A DNA stretch of 60,000 nt from Tubulanus polymorphus (taxonomy: Eukaryota > Nemertea > Palaeonemertea > Tubulaniformes > Tubulanidae): the NCBI RefSeq assembly GCF_964204645.1, contig NC_134029.1:3297001-3357000 (forward strand). Direction: 5' to 3'. The notes under the pieces were generated by a model, which was not told the DNA's origin, searched no databases, and saw only the letters and a program-made list of their open reading frames with translations. Within the stretch, counting starts at the first letter, position 1, and each line of letters starts with the position of its first letter. Of the stretch, positions 23,686 through 34,575 are shown piece by piece. Made by a program: the position numbers and the translations under genes.

Positions 23686-23793
23686 CTCTTGTTCATTATT
23701 CAAGAAGCTCACTTCCTCATTATCATCGTCGAATAAACTTTCAGCCATTTTTAATTCCTTCGGCGCTTCGACGAGTTTCATAAACACCGCCAT
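23686..23793 (-). CDS. APBA: Candidate alternative first exon of APBA (short isoform 2)
   Basis: Starts at ATG 23793 and runs 36 codons to a donor CAAGAG|GTCAGT, ending in phase 0. The peptide starts MAVFMKLVEAPKELKMAESL and continues FDDDNEEVSF to an acidic end NNEQE. The sequence is not CpG-biased, so the coding look is not a base-composition artefact. The ATG lies in AAATGGCGGT, resembling the YY1-type start-site motif seen at many metazoan promoters. Like the 11.6-kb exon it is APBA-sense and can join exon D in frame. It could also splice to a nested gene I did not find. No similarity recognised. Confidence 0.5.
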
Positions 23794-24068
23794 TTAAATA
23801 TATCGACGTTTAAATTTCGCGAAAAGAAACTTTACGCAGCTTAAAATCCACAATTCACTTCACATTCGATACATCCAATTGTTCAGTATAATCTAGTCAA
23901 AATGTTTCTCGAGAAAGGTCCATGATGCGACAGATTTGAGAGTATCTCAATAACTGTGTGTTCAGTCATTTCATATTCTATGTTGCTCATATAAGTCGCA
24001 TATTTGACATTTTTCTGTCAGAACGTCTCTCTTGAAAAAGAAAGCAATTCCAAAACTGAAGACTAACG

Positions 24069-24122
24069 ATGGGTCTATGGACTGAAGAGAGTATCTGCGA
24101 ATGCATCAATCCGGTTTATAAC
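24069..24122 (+). CDS. Weak candidate first exon (antisense)
   Basis: ATG plus 17 codons, MGLWTEESICECINPVYN, then a donor AAC|GTAAGG in phase 0. It lies 452 bp upstream of the 24575 acceptor, but phase 0 would put that exon into the polyalanine frame (ending TGA) rather than the polyglutamine frame. The NPVY tetrapeptide matches the NPxY type bound by X11 PTB domains, most likely coincidence. Confidence 0.18.
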
Positions 24123-24574
24123 GTAAGGAGCTGTCACTTGAGTATTCGTGCAAGCAACTGGAGAAAACTGTGTCTAATGGGTATTAGATAAAAACTGTCC
24201 CGATGGTAATCGGACTAAATACAACTTCAGATAGATCACAAAAAAAACAGCTAAGAAGATGATGACAAGAGTAGGGTATCCAAGATTAGAATCGCGAGAG
24301 CTGTCCCGCTCGCAAAAAATGAATAAACCTTTGATATATAAACTGTGGGAAAATAGAAAGTTCGGCGTATTTCAGTCCTATATCAGAATGTCCTTATACC
24401 ATAAGAGAAGTGGAATCGAGTGATACCGAACTAAACGGCATAAAACGTATAAATCCATTAGAACAACTTTCATGTGCACTCCTCGGTTCATCGACGAAAT
24501 CATTTAAATATGTCTAAATCATTCTCACTGTCAGCGTGTGTTACCTGGTCTTAATCTATCTTTAATAATTGCAG

Positions 24575-24764
24575 CATTCGTCCCGCCATTACAGTTTCTA
24601 TAACAACTTCAACTGTTTGTCCATGCTATCAGGACCCACTGCAGTCATCATCAGAACAGCAGCAGCAGCAGCAACAGCAACAACAACAGCATGAAGAACA
24701 ACTGCTGACTGGAAGGCCTGTGTTTGTACCAATTACTGAGTCAAATGCACCGGAGGAAAAATAA
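24575..24764 (+). CDS. Candidate terminal exon of an antisense nested gene, polyglutamine-rich
   Basis: A very good acceptor (TCTATCTTTAATAATTGCAG) opens, after one leftover base, a 62-codon frame ending TAA at 24762-24764. It reads IRPAITVSITTSTVCPCYQD, then PLQSSSE, eleven glutamines coded by mixed CAG and CAA, then HEEQLLTGRPVFVPITESN and APEEK. Mixed Gln codons and a well-formed hydrophilic tail argue for selection on protein rather than a bare repeat. The CPC could be a palmitoylation or metal site (speculative). There is no Met, so it needs upstream exons; 14919-15048 fits in phase. No AATAAA follows closely. Family not recognised. Confidence 0.4.
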
Positions 24765-25159
24765 TTATTGTCGCAAGACTTTCTTCGATAAAATTACGTC
24801 GACAACCAATTCGCTTAGTAGTCGATTGTCTGATTAGCGGAGAGTGTGTCGGAGCGCAGGCGTCCTAATAACGCGGTCTGGTATTCCGAACGGCTCTCGA
24901 ATCACCCCTACGCGTCGCTTTATCATCAAAAACTGAAACATGATCACGACCGCCATTGATTTTCGGTATGAAATATAGCCAGAAAAAGCACTCGTACTGA
25001 TTACATCAAACGATGCCACATCACAACTCGCGCAAAAACTTGACCGAAATCTAAGCTTTATCCGATACATGACGATATTTGAACCAGCAACAATACGAAA
25101 TGTTAGTATCAACATTAATATCCCGGGTGGCGTAAAAACAACAGACACATTTAGAAATA

Positions 25160-25401
25160 AGCAACGCTCTCATGCTTTGACCAGAGCCAAATTTGACATG
25201 GGCCTGGACCGTGCCAAATTTTAGCACATGTCAAATTATTCCTTGTGAATGCCAGTAAGTTCTGGAAGTAACTCACTTGCCACAACATCATTTTGATAGC
25301 ATTTTTCTAATGAGTGACATGTAAATGTACTCTCTTATTAGCACACGCCAACTTTGACTCTGATCTGGTCCGGGCTAAATCATCTCCGTGCGATCATGGC
25401 T
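25160..25401. mobile_element. MITE family 2 copy
   Basis: Near-palindromic: ends GCTTTGACC...GCC / GGTCCGGGCTAAATCA...GATCATGGCT, interior GGAAGTAACTCACTTGCCAC facing TAATGAGTGACATGT. Related to 32560-32817, which has the same AACTCACTC ... GTGAGTCAC core. Confidence 0.6.
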
Positions 25402-26091
25402 TTCCAGTGTCTGAGATTATACGCGGTCCACTGATGTCTACTGCCTGGCTCCGTCATAATCCTATCCAACAATCTCAAACTACGAAAGGCAGAAAATACG
25501 ACAAGTTCATAAATTTAATTAAAACCTCATGAAGAGATTTGACCCTGAAGAAAAGCGCATCAGAGACAGAAACGACGGACGGAAGGAGATTATTATCACT
25601 ACAGTTTCTATTCATACGCAAAACTCATGAATTCCATATCGAAGTCTGTCATGAATGAAAAACTCCATCATTGGCTTCATCTCACATCCCTCACATCCTT
25701 CGCACTTAGGAAATTAACGTTTCATCCTAGCGCATCGTAAATCATCTTTCAATTTCAAAGCCGGTAAAATTCCCACCGAGAAATCTCTTTGAAACCCGAC
25801 GCAGCGATCTCGTGCGGTTTATAAGACGACTTCGATGTTCGTAGTTCTCTCAGACACTATCCGTGTAGGATGAGTTACTATAGTTTAAGAGCTGCGTATA
25901 TTAGCTACAAATTCTGCAGCATTTTTTGCCTGATTATGATTCCCGCGCCAGTCACTAATGTCTTCAACGAACTCGATATATCACCTACTGGTATAGACTA
26001 TCGTTGAGCACGCCATGGCCATTTTTCATTTAGGGAAATTCATGAATAAAGAACACCACATACAGCAACTCCTGCTCAATATTCAGGACCA

Positions 26092-26165
26092 GGTACCACA
26101 GTCGTGAGTTAGAGAGTTTATTCTAAGTTAACTCTCGAGTCAAATCGTAACTCGGAAAAGATAAA
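26092..26165. mobile_element. Hairpin element family 3, copy
   Basis: GGTACCACAGTCGTGAGTTAG followed by TTCTAAGTTAACTC and GTCAAATCGTAACTC. Related to the full copy at 48565-48674; the right end is lost. Confidence 0.4.
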
Positions 26166-27594
26166 CCAAGTAAAGTATAAACCAAAGTGGCGCTGACCAA
26201 ATCTCATCTCAACGGTCTCATTCTTTCAACCGCTGAATGCTACTAGGTTCCGGGTTTCCGTTTTCCTAAATAAGGTAAGCAAAGATTGGACAGACCGCCA
26301 AGATCTGAACTTGATGAGACCATTGACCTACAATTCTCCAAAAACTCCAAGACATAGATCGAGTGATTTGACCACTGATATCTGGTTACACATAGTCAAT
26401 TAAACCTCATTGGTTTTGAACATTACTTTAATCCGGATTGAGGAAGATTGACTGAAGACCGGTGATAGATAAAACCTGATTGGTGCGCGGTGTGCTCGTA
26501 AGAATCCGAAGGGGGATTCAGATAGAGACACAGATTCGGTAAGTAATCGATAGCACTTGTCCGATGTCAGATCTTTACAGTATGATTGATTATTGTTGAT
26601 TAGATGTTATTGCCACGAAAACTGTTTGATTGATTCACCCCTCGAGGAGTTTTCATAAGATTCTCAACGATGATATTCCGATACGTGTCAATAAAGGTAC
26701 TGCCAGTCGTAGTCAGTGCTTCCGGGAATAGTTCACTCACGACTCTCTGTCTCAAACCCCGATATTGAAGACTTAATGATTTTTCTCAATTAGTTTTCGG
26801 TAAATAATGCTTTGTGAGTTTGAAAATCCTGTACATTCGAGTCTTCCTTATTTTGCAACCGATTTCAATTTCTAGGCCCCATGGATTCAGTTAACTCTTT
26901 ACTGATTAAATCGATTCAATTTCTTTATTGATTTAATTCTGTTTATCTTAACTGGAGTTAATCCTTTTCATGACACACCCAGAAAATAAGGGACCAACGT
27001 CACAAGTTGGATCGCAAAGAAATGAAATTGAAATCGCCATTGGTTTCTTGACAAGTTTTCATCTGTAAGACAGCTTGAAGCTATATTTCAACAGACAAAA
27101 TATATTTTGAATAAAAATGCAGATATTGGTCCAGCGATAAGTATCTGTAATATAGCACTTACCATCAGTGTCTGATTACCACATATCTCCATATTCTTTC
27201 ACGGCTTCATGATCCGCGGTGTCAAAACCACAAAGCATCGAGTAATAAGCAACGAGAGAAAAGAGAGGAGGAATACCCGTTCTCTTTTCAGACAGAGAAA
27301 ACCGGGGTAAAAAATAATAAGCCGACTGCCAACACTGAGCTGGAAGAAACCCATCTCGGTGTTTGCATTAGACCGGCTTAATGGATCAAAATAAACAACT
27401 GTTCGTTACATTGCTGTAGGCTCAGGTCGAAGCTGTTACAGAAATATAACTTCAAAAAACATTGCTTTATTAACGGAACCTACAACCAGTGCCAGGAGTC
27501 AACCAGGTGCTAACAAGAGCAGTCATCATAATACACAGAACTTAACGAAATCATTGACTTGGTGCAAAAGTGATTAGTTTTATTAACGGGTGCA

Positions 27595-27795
27595 ACCTGA
27601 GACTAGTGAGGTCATCAAAACACTTCAACCCAAGACAGGGTAAGGTCATCAAAACTTCAATCCATGACCATTGAGGTCATTGAGACTTCAACATGAGACC
27701 GGATGGTCATGACTTCAAGACCTCAATCTGTGACCAGCAAGGTCATCGCAACTTCAATCTAAGACCAACAAGGTCATCGAGACTTCAACCAGAGG
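27595..27795. repeat. Degenerate approximately 30-bp tandem repeat
   Basis: Six or so diverged units of the form GACCANNAAGGTCATCNNNACTTCAA. Intronic. Confidence 0.7.
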
Positions 27796-28916
27796 CCAAT
27801 AGTGAATGATAACCTCCTCCACAACCTCTACAATGATACCTTTCCTAATTCATCCAATTACCATGATTACCTTCATCACACAAATAAGTCCTAAATATGA
27901 TGAAATTACTGCGAGCTAATGCAAGACATGCAAGACACTGCATCCGCTAATAATGGTATTCCTGAGGTCCACGAGTAAAAAAAAGATATTAATTCCGGAT
28001 GATGTAAGTCACTCGCAGATACTCTCGTTCCAAAAACTGCTATCCAGAAACTGCTATCCAATCAAGTGTAACTGCTGACCGCATACTGGCTACATAGTGT
28101 CAGTGTGTGCTGTATGGTCACATGAAAGTAGGCTGCACTTAGACGGTAATTTTATCCATTACAACAACGACTCGGCACATAATCCTCTCGTAAGAAACTA
28201 ACAGACATTGTCCATCAACGCGGCTTGCAGAGACCTCCGAAATGGCAAAAAAAATCTGACAAACTGCGTTACAATGATGCACAACAGTCTTAGCGTTCCA
28301 TCCAATGGAATGAGGTGTATGATTCGTGTGGTCTCCGCACATCGTACACTTGAAGACTAATTCCATCAATCATCGATAAAGTGCGATGAAACAAAGTGCT
28401 GCCTTATAACGTCGGTTGATAACCCAAGAGACAACGGCTATTTGAACCGGGCAACGCAGCAACTGAGAATGTCCGCAAAAATGGTAAAACTTGTGGCAAG
28501 ACATTCATAAGACATTTATGACCAGAGGAATAAAGCGCAACTCGTTAGATCCTGTGGTTCTTAGAACTGAGCCACGGAATAATGATGCGGTTTTAAGAAA
28601 CAAAGAGGAAAAAAAGAAGAAAGTATAAATACGAAAACTGATACGCGTTTTTTATCACGCGGGAACGACGTGACAATCATTCCAAAATTGACAATGACAC
28701 GCGACGAGTGAATTTCGTTCAAAGACGACTACGACGATCAAAGAAGGATGAAAGAAACGGCGAAGAATAAGAAGAAGTGACTGAGCTGCTGCAGCGGTTG
28801 AGAAGATTCACTCTACGTGTACTGTATTCATATTACACATCGAATTACATCATCGCCATTTGTCGATAAAAACATTAATGTCGAATATGAGCATTACCGA
28901 TATGTTACAACTTCTC

Positions 28917-28941
28917 GAGAGAGAGAGAGAGAGAGAGAGAA
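28917..28941. repeat. (GA)n microsatellite
   Basis: 25 bp of GA. A second, shorter AG run is at 49194-49211. Confidence 0.95.
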
Positions 28942-30362
28942 TCTGTAACTTCTTTAAGAGCAGCTTTCATAGCTGAATGTTTCCTTCAATGAAGTCGACA
29001 TCTTCACGACGAATGAATGTGTATCGGTTAAAAATCCTTTCGAATCGTCCCGATATTTTAAGTCATAAATGGCATCCACGAAGAGAACAAGCGTAGCAGA
29101 CGTAATCCAAAAGAACATAGCATCGAGAGATAGAGACAGAGGGGAAGACGAGTTGATGATTGCGGCACTTGTGAACGTTATATACTGAAGAATTGATCGA
29201 CCAAACGGAACTCCGACAAGATTCGTCTCAAAGAAAAGAACATGAAGAAATGATGATTAATTTCAGCAACCACTCGGGATCCGCAGCCTAATGACATAGT
29301 GTTTAGTATGTATATCAGTTAACTAGTCATAGTTCATTGAAGATGTCTGATTGCACACAGGCTCCAACTGTTACTGCTCTTATCTGCTACAGAGCGATTG
29401 AAAATGCCAACATTTATGGACGTTTAAAGAGCGAATCATTCCGAAAATTGAATTTATATCCGACTTTGCGACGTTGTTTGAGTTCTCATTCGAGCACTCT
29501 GGTAAAACATAATTAATGTCAGACACGAATTTATTGCTATTGCTTCAGATGTTTAAAACTGAAGAAATGTTCCCGTTACAGAAAAGCCATGAAAACTAAC
29601 ACATCACCGACAGCTGATCCCAGATTGAAAAAAACATCTCAGAACGAAATCCAAATTTGACTTCGGAACAAAATCAAAATTTCAGAAAATTCAGAAAAAT
29701 GTTTTCAAAAAAAGTAACGCACACTCTCACATCCGCAAAGCAACAATTACTGCCTTCATTTGTTTGGAGATACTACATTAGCATCGCTAATATCGAGGAT
29801 CTGTCTTCATAATGTTTCAACTAATTTGTTGAGTGTTTCGAACCGTTGAATATAATGAAGTAAAAAAACGACTAAACTCAGTTGTTTCCATCATCGGATG
29901 AAATTTGAATGCTCATTATCGGTAAGCTAACATTCGAGGGTTCAACTCGATATGCAAAATGCCACAAGTGTCTTGAATAAACCATGACTACTTTGTTCAG
30001 GGAAGTTCAGGATTTGTTCCTGTTGCATCGGATTTTCAATCGACGACGCGCTGTCGAATAATTTACACCGAAATATAGCCACTTCTTCAAACGTGATGAA
30101 TGCAAGTTGTCACCTTAACATCATTACTGAATTAAGCCTCCCGGAACGGATTCAAATTCCTTTAATGATACTTCACACACACAAAAGAAATCTACGGCAA
30201 TAAAAACTAATAGCAAACTCTGTTTTATCGGAGAATGGTTGAATTACAAATTCAGGTACAATGAAACAGCTTGATCCAGTAACAATCTACATCAAACGTG
30301 CCTTACTGTAGTTAAGACATTGACATGCAGCAGAAACCCGGCACCAAGTTGCATACTTCAAG

Positions 30363-30540
30363 AGCCGCGATCACATGGACGGGATTTGGTTTGGATCATA
30401 CCTGAGTCAAATTTGGCGCTTGTCTAATAATTAGTGCGTGTTCACACGTAAACCACTTCCAGAACCAGTTAGCATTCACAATTTGACCTGCGCTAAAATT
30501 CGGTATGGGTCTGGTGTAAAGTTTTTAGCCCGGATGTTTA
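30363..30540. mobile_element. MITE family 2, truncated copy
   Basis: Left end AGCCGCGATCACATGG matches AGCCGCAATCACACGA at 32560. Interior CACGTAAACCACTTCCAGAACC and GACCTGCGCTAAAATTCGGT. The right end is missing. Confidence 0.55.
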
Positions 30541-31079
30541 ATAGGGACAATTCAAACTAATGCATTTGCTGTCAGCTCACCATTCCTTGCTCCAGTAGAG
30601 GACAGGAAGCCACGAGCTCCTCGAGATTAATACATCTCAATTTAGCCGACAAATTTGATTAAGCGTCGAAATTCACCATATTCCACGATAGGTTGAGTAA
30701 TTTCAAGTTTGAATTTCCCTTCAATAATTAATCTGATAGAATGAACTGGCGATGTTGCATCCTGCGTAAGGTCATCTTATAGCGAATTCCGCTCGTGGCT
30801 TATGCAACTCTGAGTTGCGCATAAGTCAATTAGATCAGCTGTCAATCTTACTACGGACTGGTCGACCCATTGACGACTTACCGCCGTAATCCTTCAGGGT
30901 ATCAACGTCTGATCTCCATCCCGATTCACCCGATTCACCACGATTCACCACGATTCATCCAATCTCAAGGGTCTAATGAAATTTCATCAACACGAAATGG
31001 AGCTAATCGAATACTTACGTATCCACGTGACCTGGAAATATGTGACACTGACTTCATTAACCCTACTGTAATAGAGACA

Positions 31080-31295
31080 GCAACCATTTTTCTAAAAAGG
31101 GCTATCAGTAACACATTGAATCAAAAAAAAATTGAAATATGAAAGAAAAATTGCTCAAAATTATCATTATTCAACAGTAAGACCTTCAGCAACGTGTTTC
31201 ATATTTCTGAATCAAACAAATCAGTATTTCTCGCTATAAAATAGTAACAAATACTGAAAATCAGGAACAGTTGACAGCTGTGTATGATGCGTCTC
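31080..31295. repeat. Dispersed repeat, second copy near 43.71-43.90 kb
   Basis: AATACTGAAAATCAGGAACA is followed by GTTGACAGCT here and GTTGGCAGCT at 43.9 kb. GCTATCAGTAAC / GCTGTCAGTAAC and AGTAAGACCTTC / GGTAAGACCCTC also align in order. Class unknown. Confidence 0.5.
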
Positions 31296-31556
31296 GAGTC
31301 TGGAGTTCGGTTATTTCTCCAGGCTTCGAGCAATCATGAGAATCCATACACAAAAACTATTTATAGAAACATCGGATGAAAATATCAGTGGTGAAATCGC
31401 GATGAGAAGCCATCACTATGAATTCGAACATCAAAAACACGACAGCCAACGCAGACCCTTTAATTAACATCCAATAAAACCTGTCTGATGTTAGAAATAT
31501 TTTTTAGCAGCAACCATGGCAACAAACGACGTTATTTTAGATGTTGCGATATCCTA

Positions 31557-31610
31557 AACCGTTTATCCGGTACGCTCGTTTTAAACCATTTATCCGGTAA
31601 GCTCGTTTTA
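31557..31610. repeat. 27-bp tandem duplication
   Basis: Two adjacent 27-bp units of AACCGTTTATCCGGTACGCT type with two mismatches. Confidence 0.9.
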
Positions 31611-32559
31611 AAAATCATTGTGACAGAGACCGCATAGATCGAGATCAAAGCTTCATGCTTAATTCAGTCATAGTGTGGGTAGCATCATATGCTGGGATTT
31701 CTTCAGAACATGAGTTTGAGAATCGTTGGTTGAAGAGTACGGATATCGTTTAGAGGATTTGGTCACGGCAGCATCTACCGGTTTTATCACCGGTTTTTTC
31801 ATGAAAACAACCTCTGATCTTCATTTAGCCGATATTCCCTAAAGAAATCATGCCGCTTTTATATAGATTCAATGACAATTTTACACATGCTTAATAGTTG
31901 AACAAGTGAAAACTCTCGAGACCGGTCTCAACTGAGCTTTTCAACTTTCCGACATGAAATCTGCGTTTTGTGACGAAATTGACAGCCACAAAATTCGAAC
32001 AAGACGCAATATCATCTGAAGGGTACTTCGACTAAATGAGTCCCTATTGCGACAGAAAACCTTTTTGATCATCATCACTGTTCTGAGACATCGGTGCACT
32101 GAAAATTCGGATAAGATCGAAGATTCCAGGGCTGTTGTAAATCTTTTGACATATCTGCTGATATTTCTATTCGCTGTATTTGTAAAGGTCAGGACATTTC
32201 TATCGGTTGTTTCAGATCGATAAATAGATTTTTCCGTGTATAAGCCTCTTATTTCCAATGTTCCGAAAAGTTTCGAAACATCTTTTTGTCATTATCCGAG
32301 ATATTTAGAAAACGAAAACACTTTTTGAGTAGCTCGTTGACAGCTTCGGTGGCCTTTTTTAATGTCACTCTTCGAATTCTAATCCATAACCTAGCTATCA
32401 GACACCATACTTACTTCATATCAACTTTCTGTATTCCACGTAATCTGAACTTAAAATCTTTTATCCGATATAAAACCCTGAGGCAATTCACAGAGGAAGC
32501 AAACCTTGGATATATCTATTTCCAACCTTAACTAATGAGATGAAAAACGTCGACATTAA

Positions 32560-32817
32560 AGCCGCAATCACACGATTTAGCCTGGATCAAACTGGCGCTG
32601 ACCAGGCCCGAGTCTCGGCCCCGGGTTAAATAAGAAAGCGTATTCACATGTAACTCACTCACCCGTTACTAAAATACTATCAAAAAGATGCTGTGGCAAG
32701 TGAGGTGAGTCACTTCCAGAACCAATACGAAATAATTTGACCGGCGCTAAAATCTGGTTTAATCTGGCATGGGCCAAATTTAGTCCGGGTCAAAAAAACC
32801 TCGCGCGATCGCGGCTA
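32560..32817. mobile_element. MITE family 2, best copy
   Basis: Terminal inverted repeats AGCCGCAATCACACGA and (complement of right end) AGCCGCGATCGCGCGA. Interior CGTATTCACATGTAACTCAC and CAAGTGAGGTGAGTCACTTC. 258 bp, non-coding. Confidence 0.7.
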
Positions 32818-33048
32818 AAATGATGCACTCACATTTGACGCATTTCTATAAAGAAACTTGAGACGAAAAACATCAGGTTGAAAGTATTCATAAATCATAT
32901 GGAATTACGTAAACAATGTAGGTTTTGGGTGATTTATTTCCAACGCGAATATAATAGAATGAAGTCATGCGAAGCGTCATTCAATCAACGCGTATTGATA
33001 CATCATCAATCTAGTGAAAATAGAACGATATGATCGCACACAATCAAT

Positions 33049-33160
33049 ATGGCCGCCGCCGCCGCCGTCAGTTCGGTCGCCGCTGACATCGAAAAGACGA
33101 CGTGAATGAAAATTTGAACAAACAATCGCTTATCTTCGAAGATGGCGGGAAATATGCGTT
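33049..33160 (+). promoter_or_regulatory. Possible promoter-like block with YY1-type ATGGCGG/ATGGCCG motifs
   Basis: CAATATGGCCGCCGCCGCC at 33046 and GAAGATGGCGGGAAAT at about 33138 resemble YY1 start-site elements (AANATGGCGGC). The first opens a tiny frame MAAAAAVSSVAADIEKTT-stop (33049-33105). No downstream exon was found. Confidence 0.2.
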
Positions 33161-33317
33161 GAATAAACATTGATGAATGTATTGAATTATTCTCACAATG
33201 TCGCAGCAATCGACCGAGACGTGGATTCGATTCCACAGATCGATTTGAAAAACTGTTCAACAGTTTTCTTTGTAGAGTAAATGCCGATCCAAGGACTTTT
33301 GAAGGTCTTATGACATA

Positions 33318-33605
33318 TTAACCCTTTCAGTGCATCTACACCGCAGTGCGGTGTATTAATTGTTGGCTGTTGGCTTGTAGGCTGTTGTATAATTTAGTAA
33401 TTAGTATTTAGTAGTTAGTTTATCTCTATTGAAAGATGGCAGCACCTGTCAAACAGTGAAATATTGGTATCTGATGATACACCGCGCCACAGATGCACTA
33501 AAGTGGTATGCAAGTTTTTCAACACCTTGAGGTAGAATTTTCTAAGATTTGTCAAATCATCTCCAGCACTTTTGGGAATTAATAAGACATCACTGAAAGG
33601 GTTAA
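33318..33605. mobile_element. piggyBac-type MITE
   Basis: TTAA at both edges (33318-33321, 33602-33605), then inverted repeats CCCTTTCAGTG left and, complemented, CCCTTTCAGTG right. TTAA target duplication plus CCCTTT termini is the piggyBac superfamily signature. Inside, a subterminal palindrome CACCGCAGTGCGGTG follows the left end. No transposase, hence non-autonomous. Confidence 0.8.
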
Positions 33606-33677
33606 GGGAATTTTTGAACATTGGAAAGGCATAGAACGATGACCACACTCAAACGTGGTGAACGGATAATAAGATAA

Positions 33678-33963
33678 AATTGGTTCTTGTGGGCCTCGAA
33701 CAGAACCCTTGAATATTTCTCCAAGTATGCCTTTCCAATAATAAGATAAAATCCCACTGTTTACAGATTAAAAGAATTTAAAAACCAGAATTTATTTATA
33801 AAATCTAAAATATTAATAAATATATTAATTATATATTAATTATAAATAAATTCTGGTTTTTAAATTCTTTTAATCTGTAAATAGTGGGATTTTATCTTAT
33901 TATTGGAAAGGCATACTTGGAGAAATATTCAAGGGTTCTGTTCGAGGCCCACAAGAACCAATT
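33678..33963. repeat. Near-perfect 124-bp inverted repeat with 38-bp spacer
   Basis: The left arm 33678-33801 is the reverse complement of the right arm 33840-33963, with one mismatch that I can see (CACTGTTTAC against CACTATTTAC complemented). The spacer is AT-only-like. The arms contain no recognisable gene. Such an arm would fold into a 124-bp hairpin if transcribed. Could be a young foldback transposon or an inverted duplication. Confidence 0.95.
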
Positions 33964-34428
33964 CTCATAAACCCAAGATCAGAATTCAGCATTCCGAGTT
34001 ACTCATCGATGAACTATGATGACATGAGCAAATAAGCAGCATCCAGGTTGCTGACTGACTTAACTAATTCGATAACTAATAAATTCTAGAATTTGAACCG
34101 GTTCATACTGCGTAGATTATGCAAATCATTCAAATGGCTCTTCACGATCAGATGATTTCTATTGACCACGATAATGGCTGGGAATTAACGACTGAGTCGC
34201 AACATGTGACTGATGATATGCAAATGAAGAAGCTCGCTAATTGAGGCAAAGAGCTAACTAATAATAGTGATTGGCACTGATGATGAACATTGATCAATAA
34301 GATACAGTTTAATGCACTTTTATATCAGGTTTCGACATATACTAATTATGATTCTATATCAACTCTAATGCATGCAAGATATTTAGTTAATTTGATTAAG
34401 AATGCTGCAAAGTGCTGCACATCTGGAG

Positions 34429-34575
34429 CCAGTTCCACAGTCAGGAGTTAAATATCGGGGTTAATTCCCAATATTTCAAATGGAACTGTCTACTGAAGAC
34501 TAAAGCCACAATCACACAAGCGTTTTAGACCCAGATTAGGCCCCGGCAAATCATTGAAACTAGTACCAAATCTAA
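34429..34575. mobile_element. Family 3 hairpin remnant and family 2 end fragment
   Basis: GGAGCCAGTTCCACAGTCAG at 34429 matches the complement of the right end of the 48565 element. AAAGCCACAATCACACAAGC at 34502 matches the family 2 left end and is then truncated. Confidence 0.45.

Noticed and set aside
24834-25148. 104-codon minus-strand hydrophobic frame and an 80-codon plus-strand frame over the same DNA
   Set aside because: Both open frames overlap in a CpG-rich patch and run into a MITE; no splice or start context.
28139-28369. Cys/His-rich minus-strand frame (CTMCGDHTNHT) suggestive of a zinc finger
   Set aside because: Spacing matches no zinc-finger class and there is no gene context.
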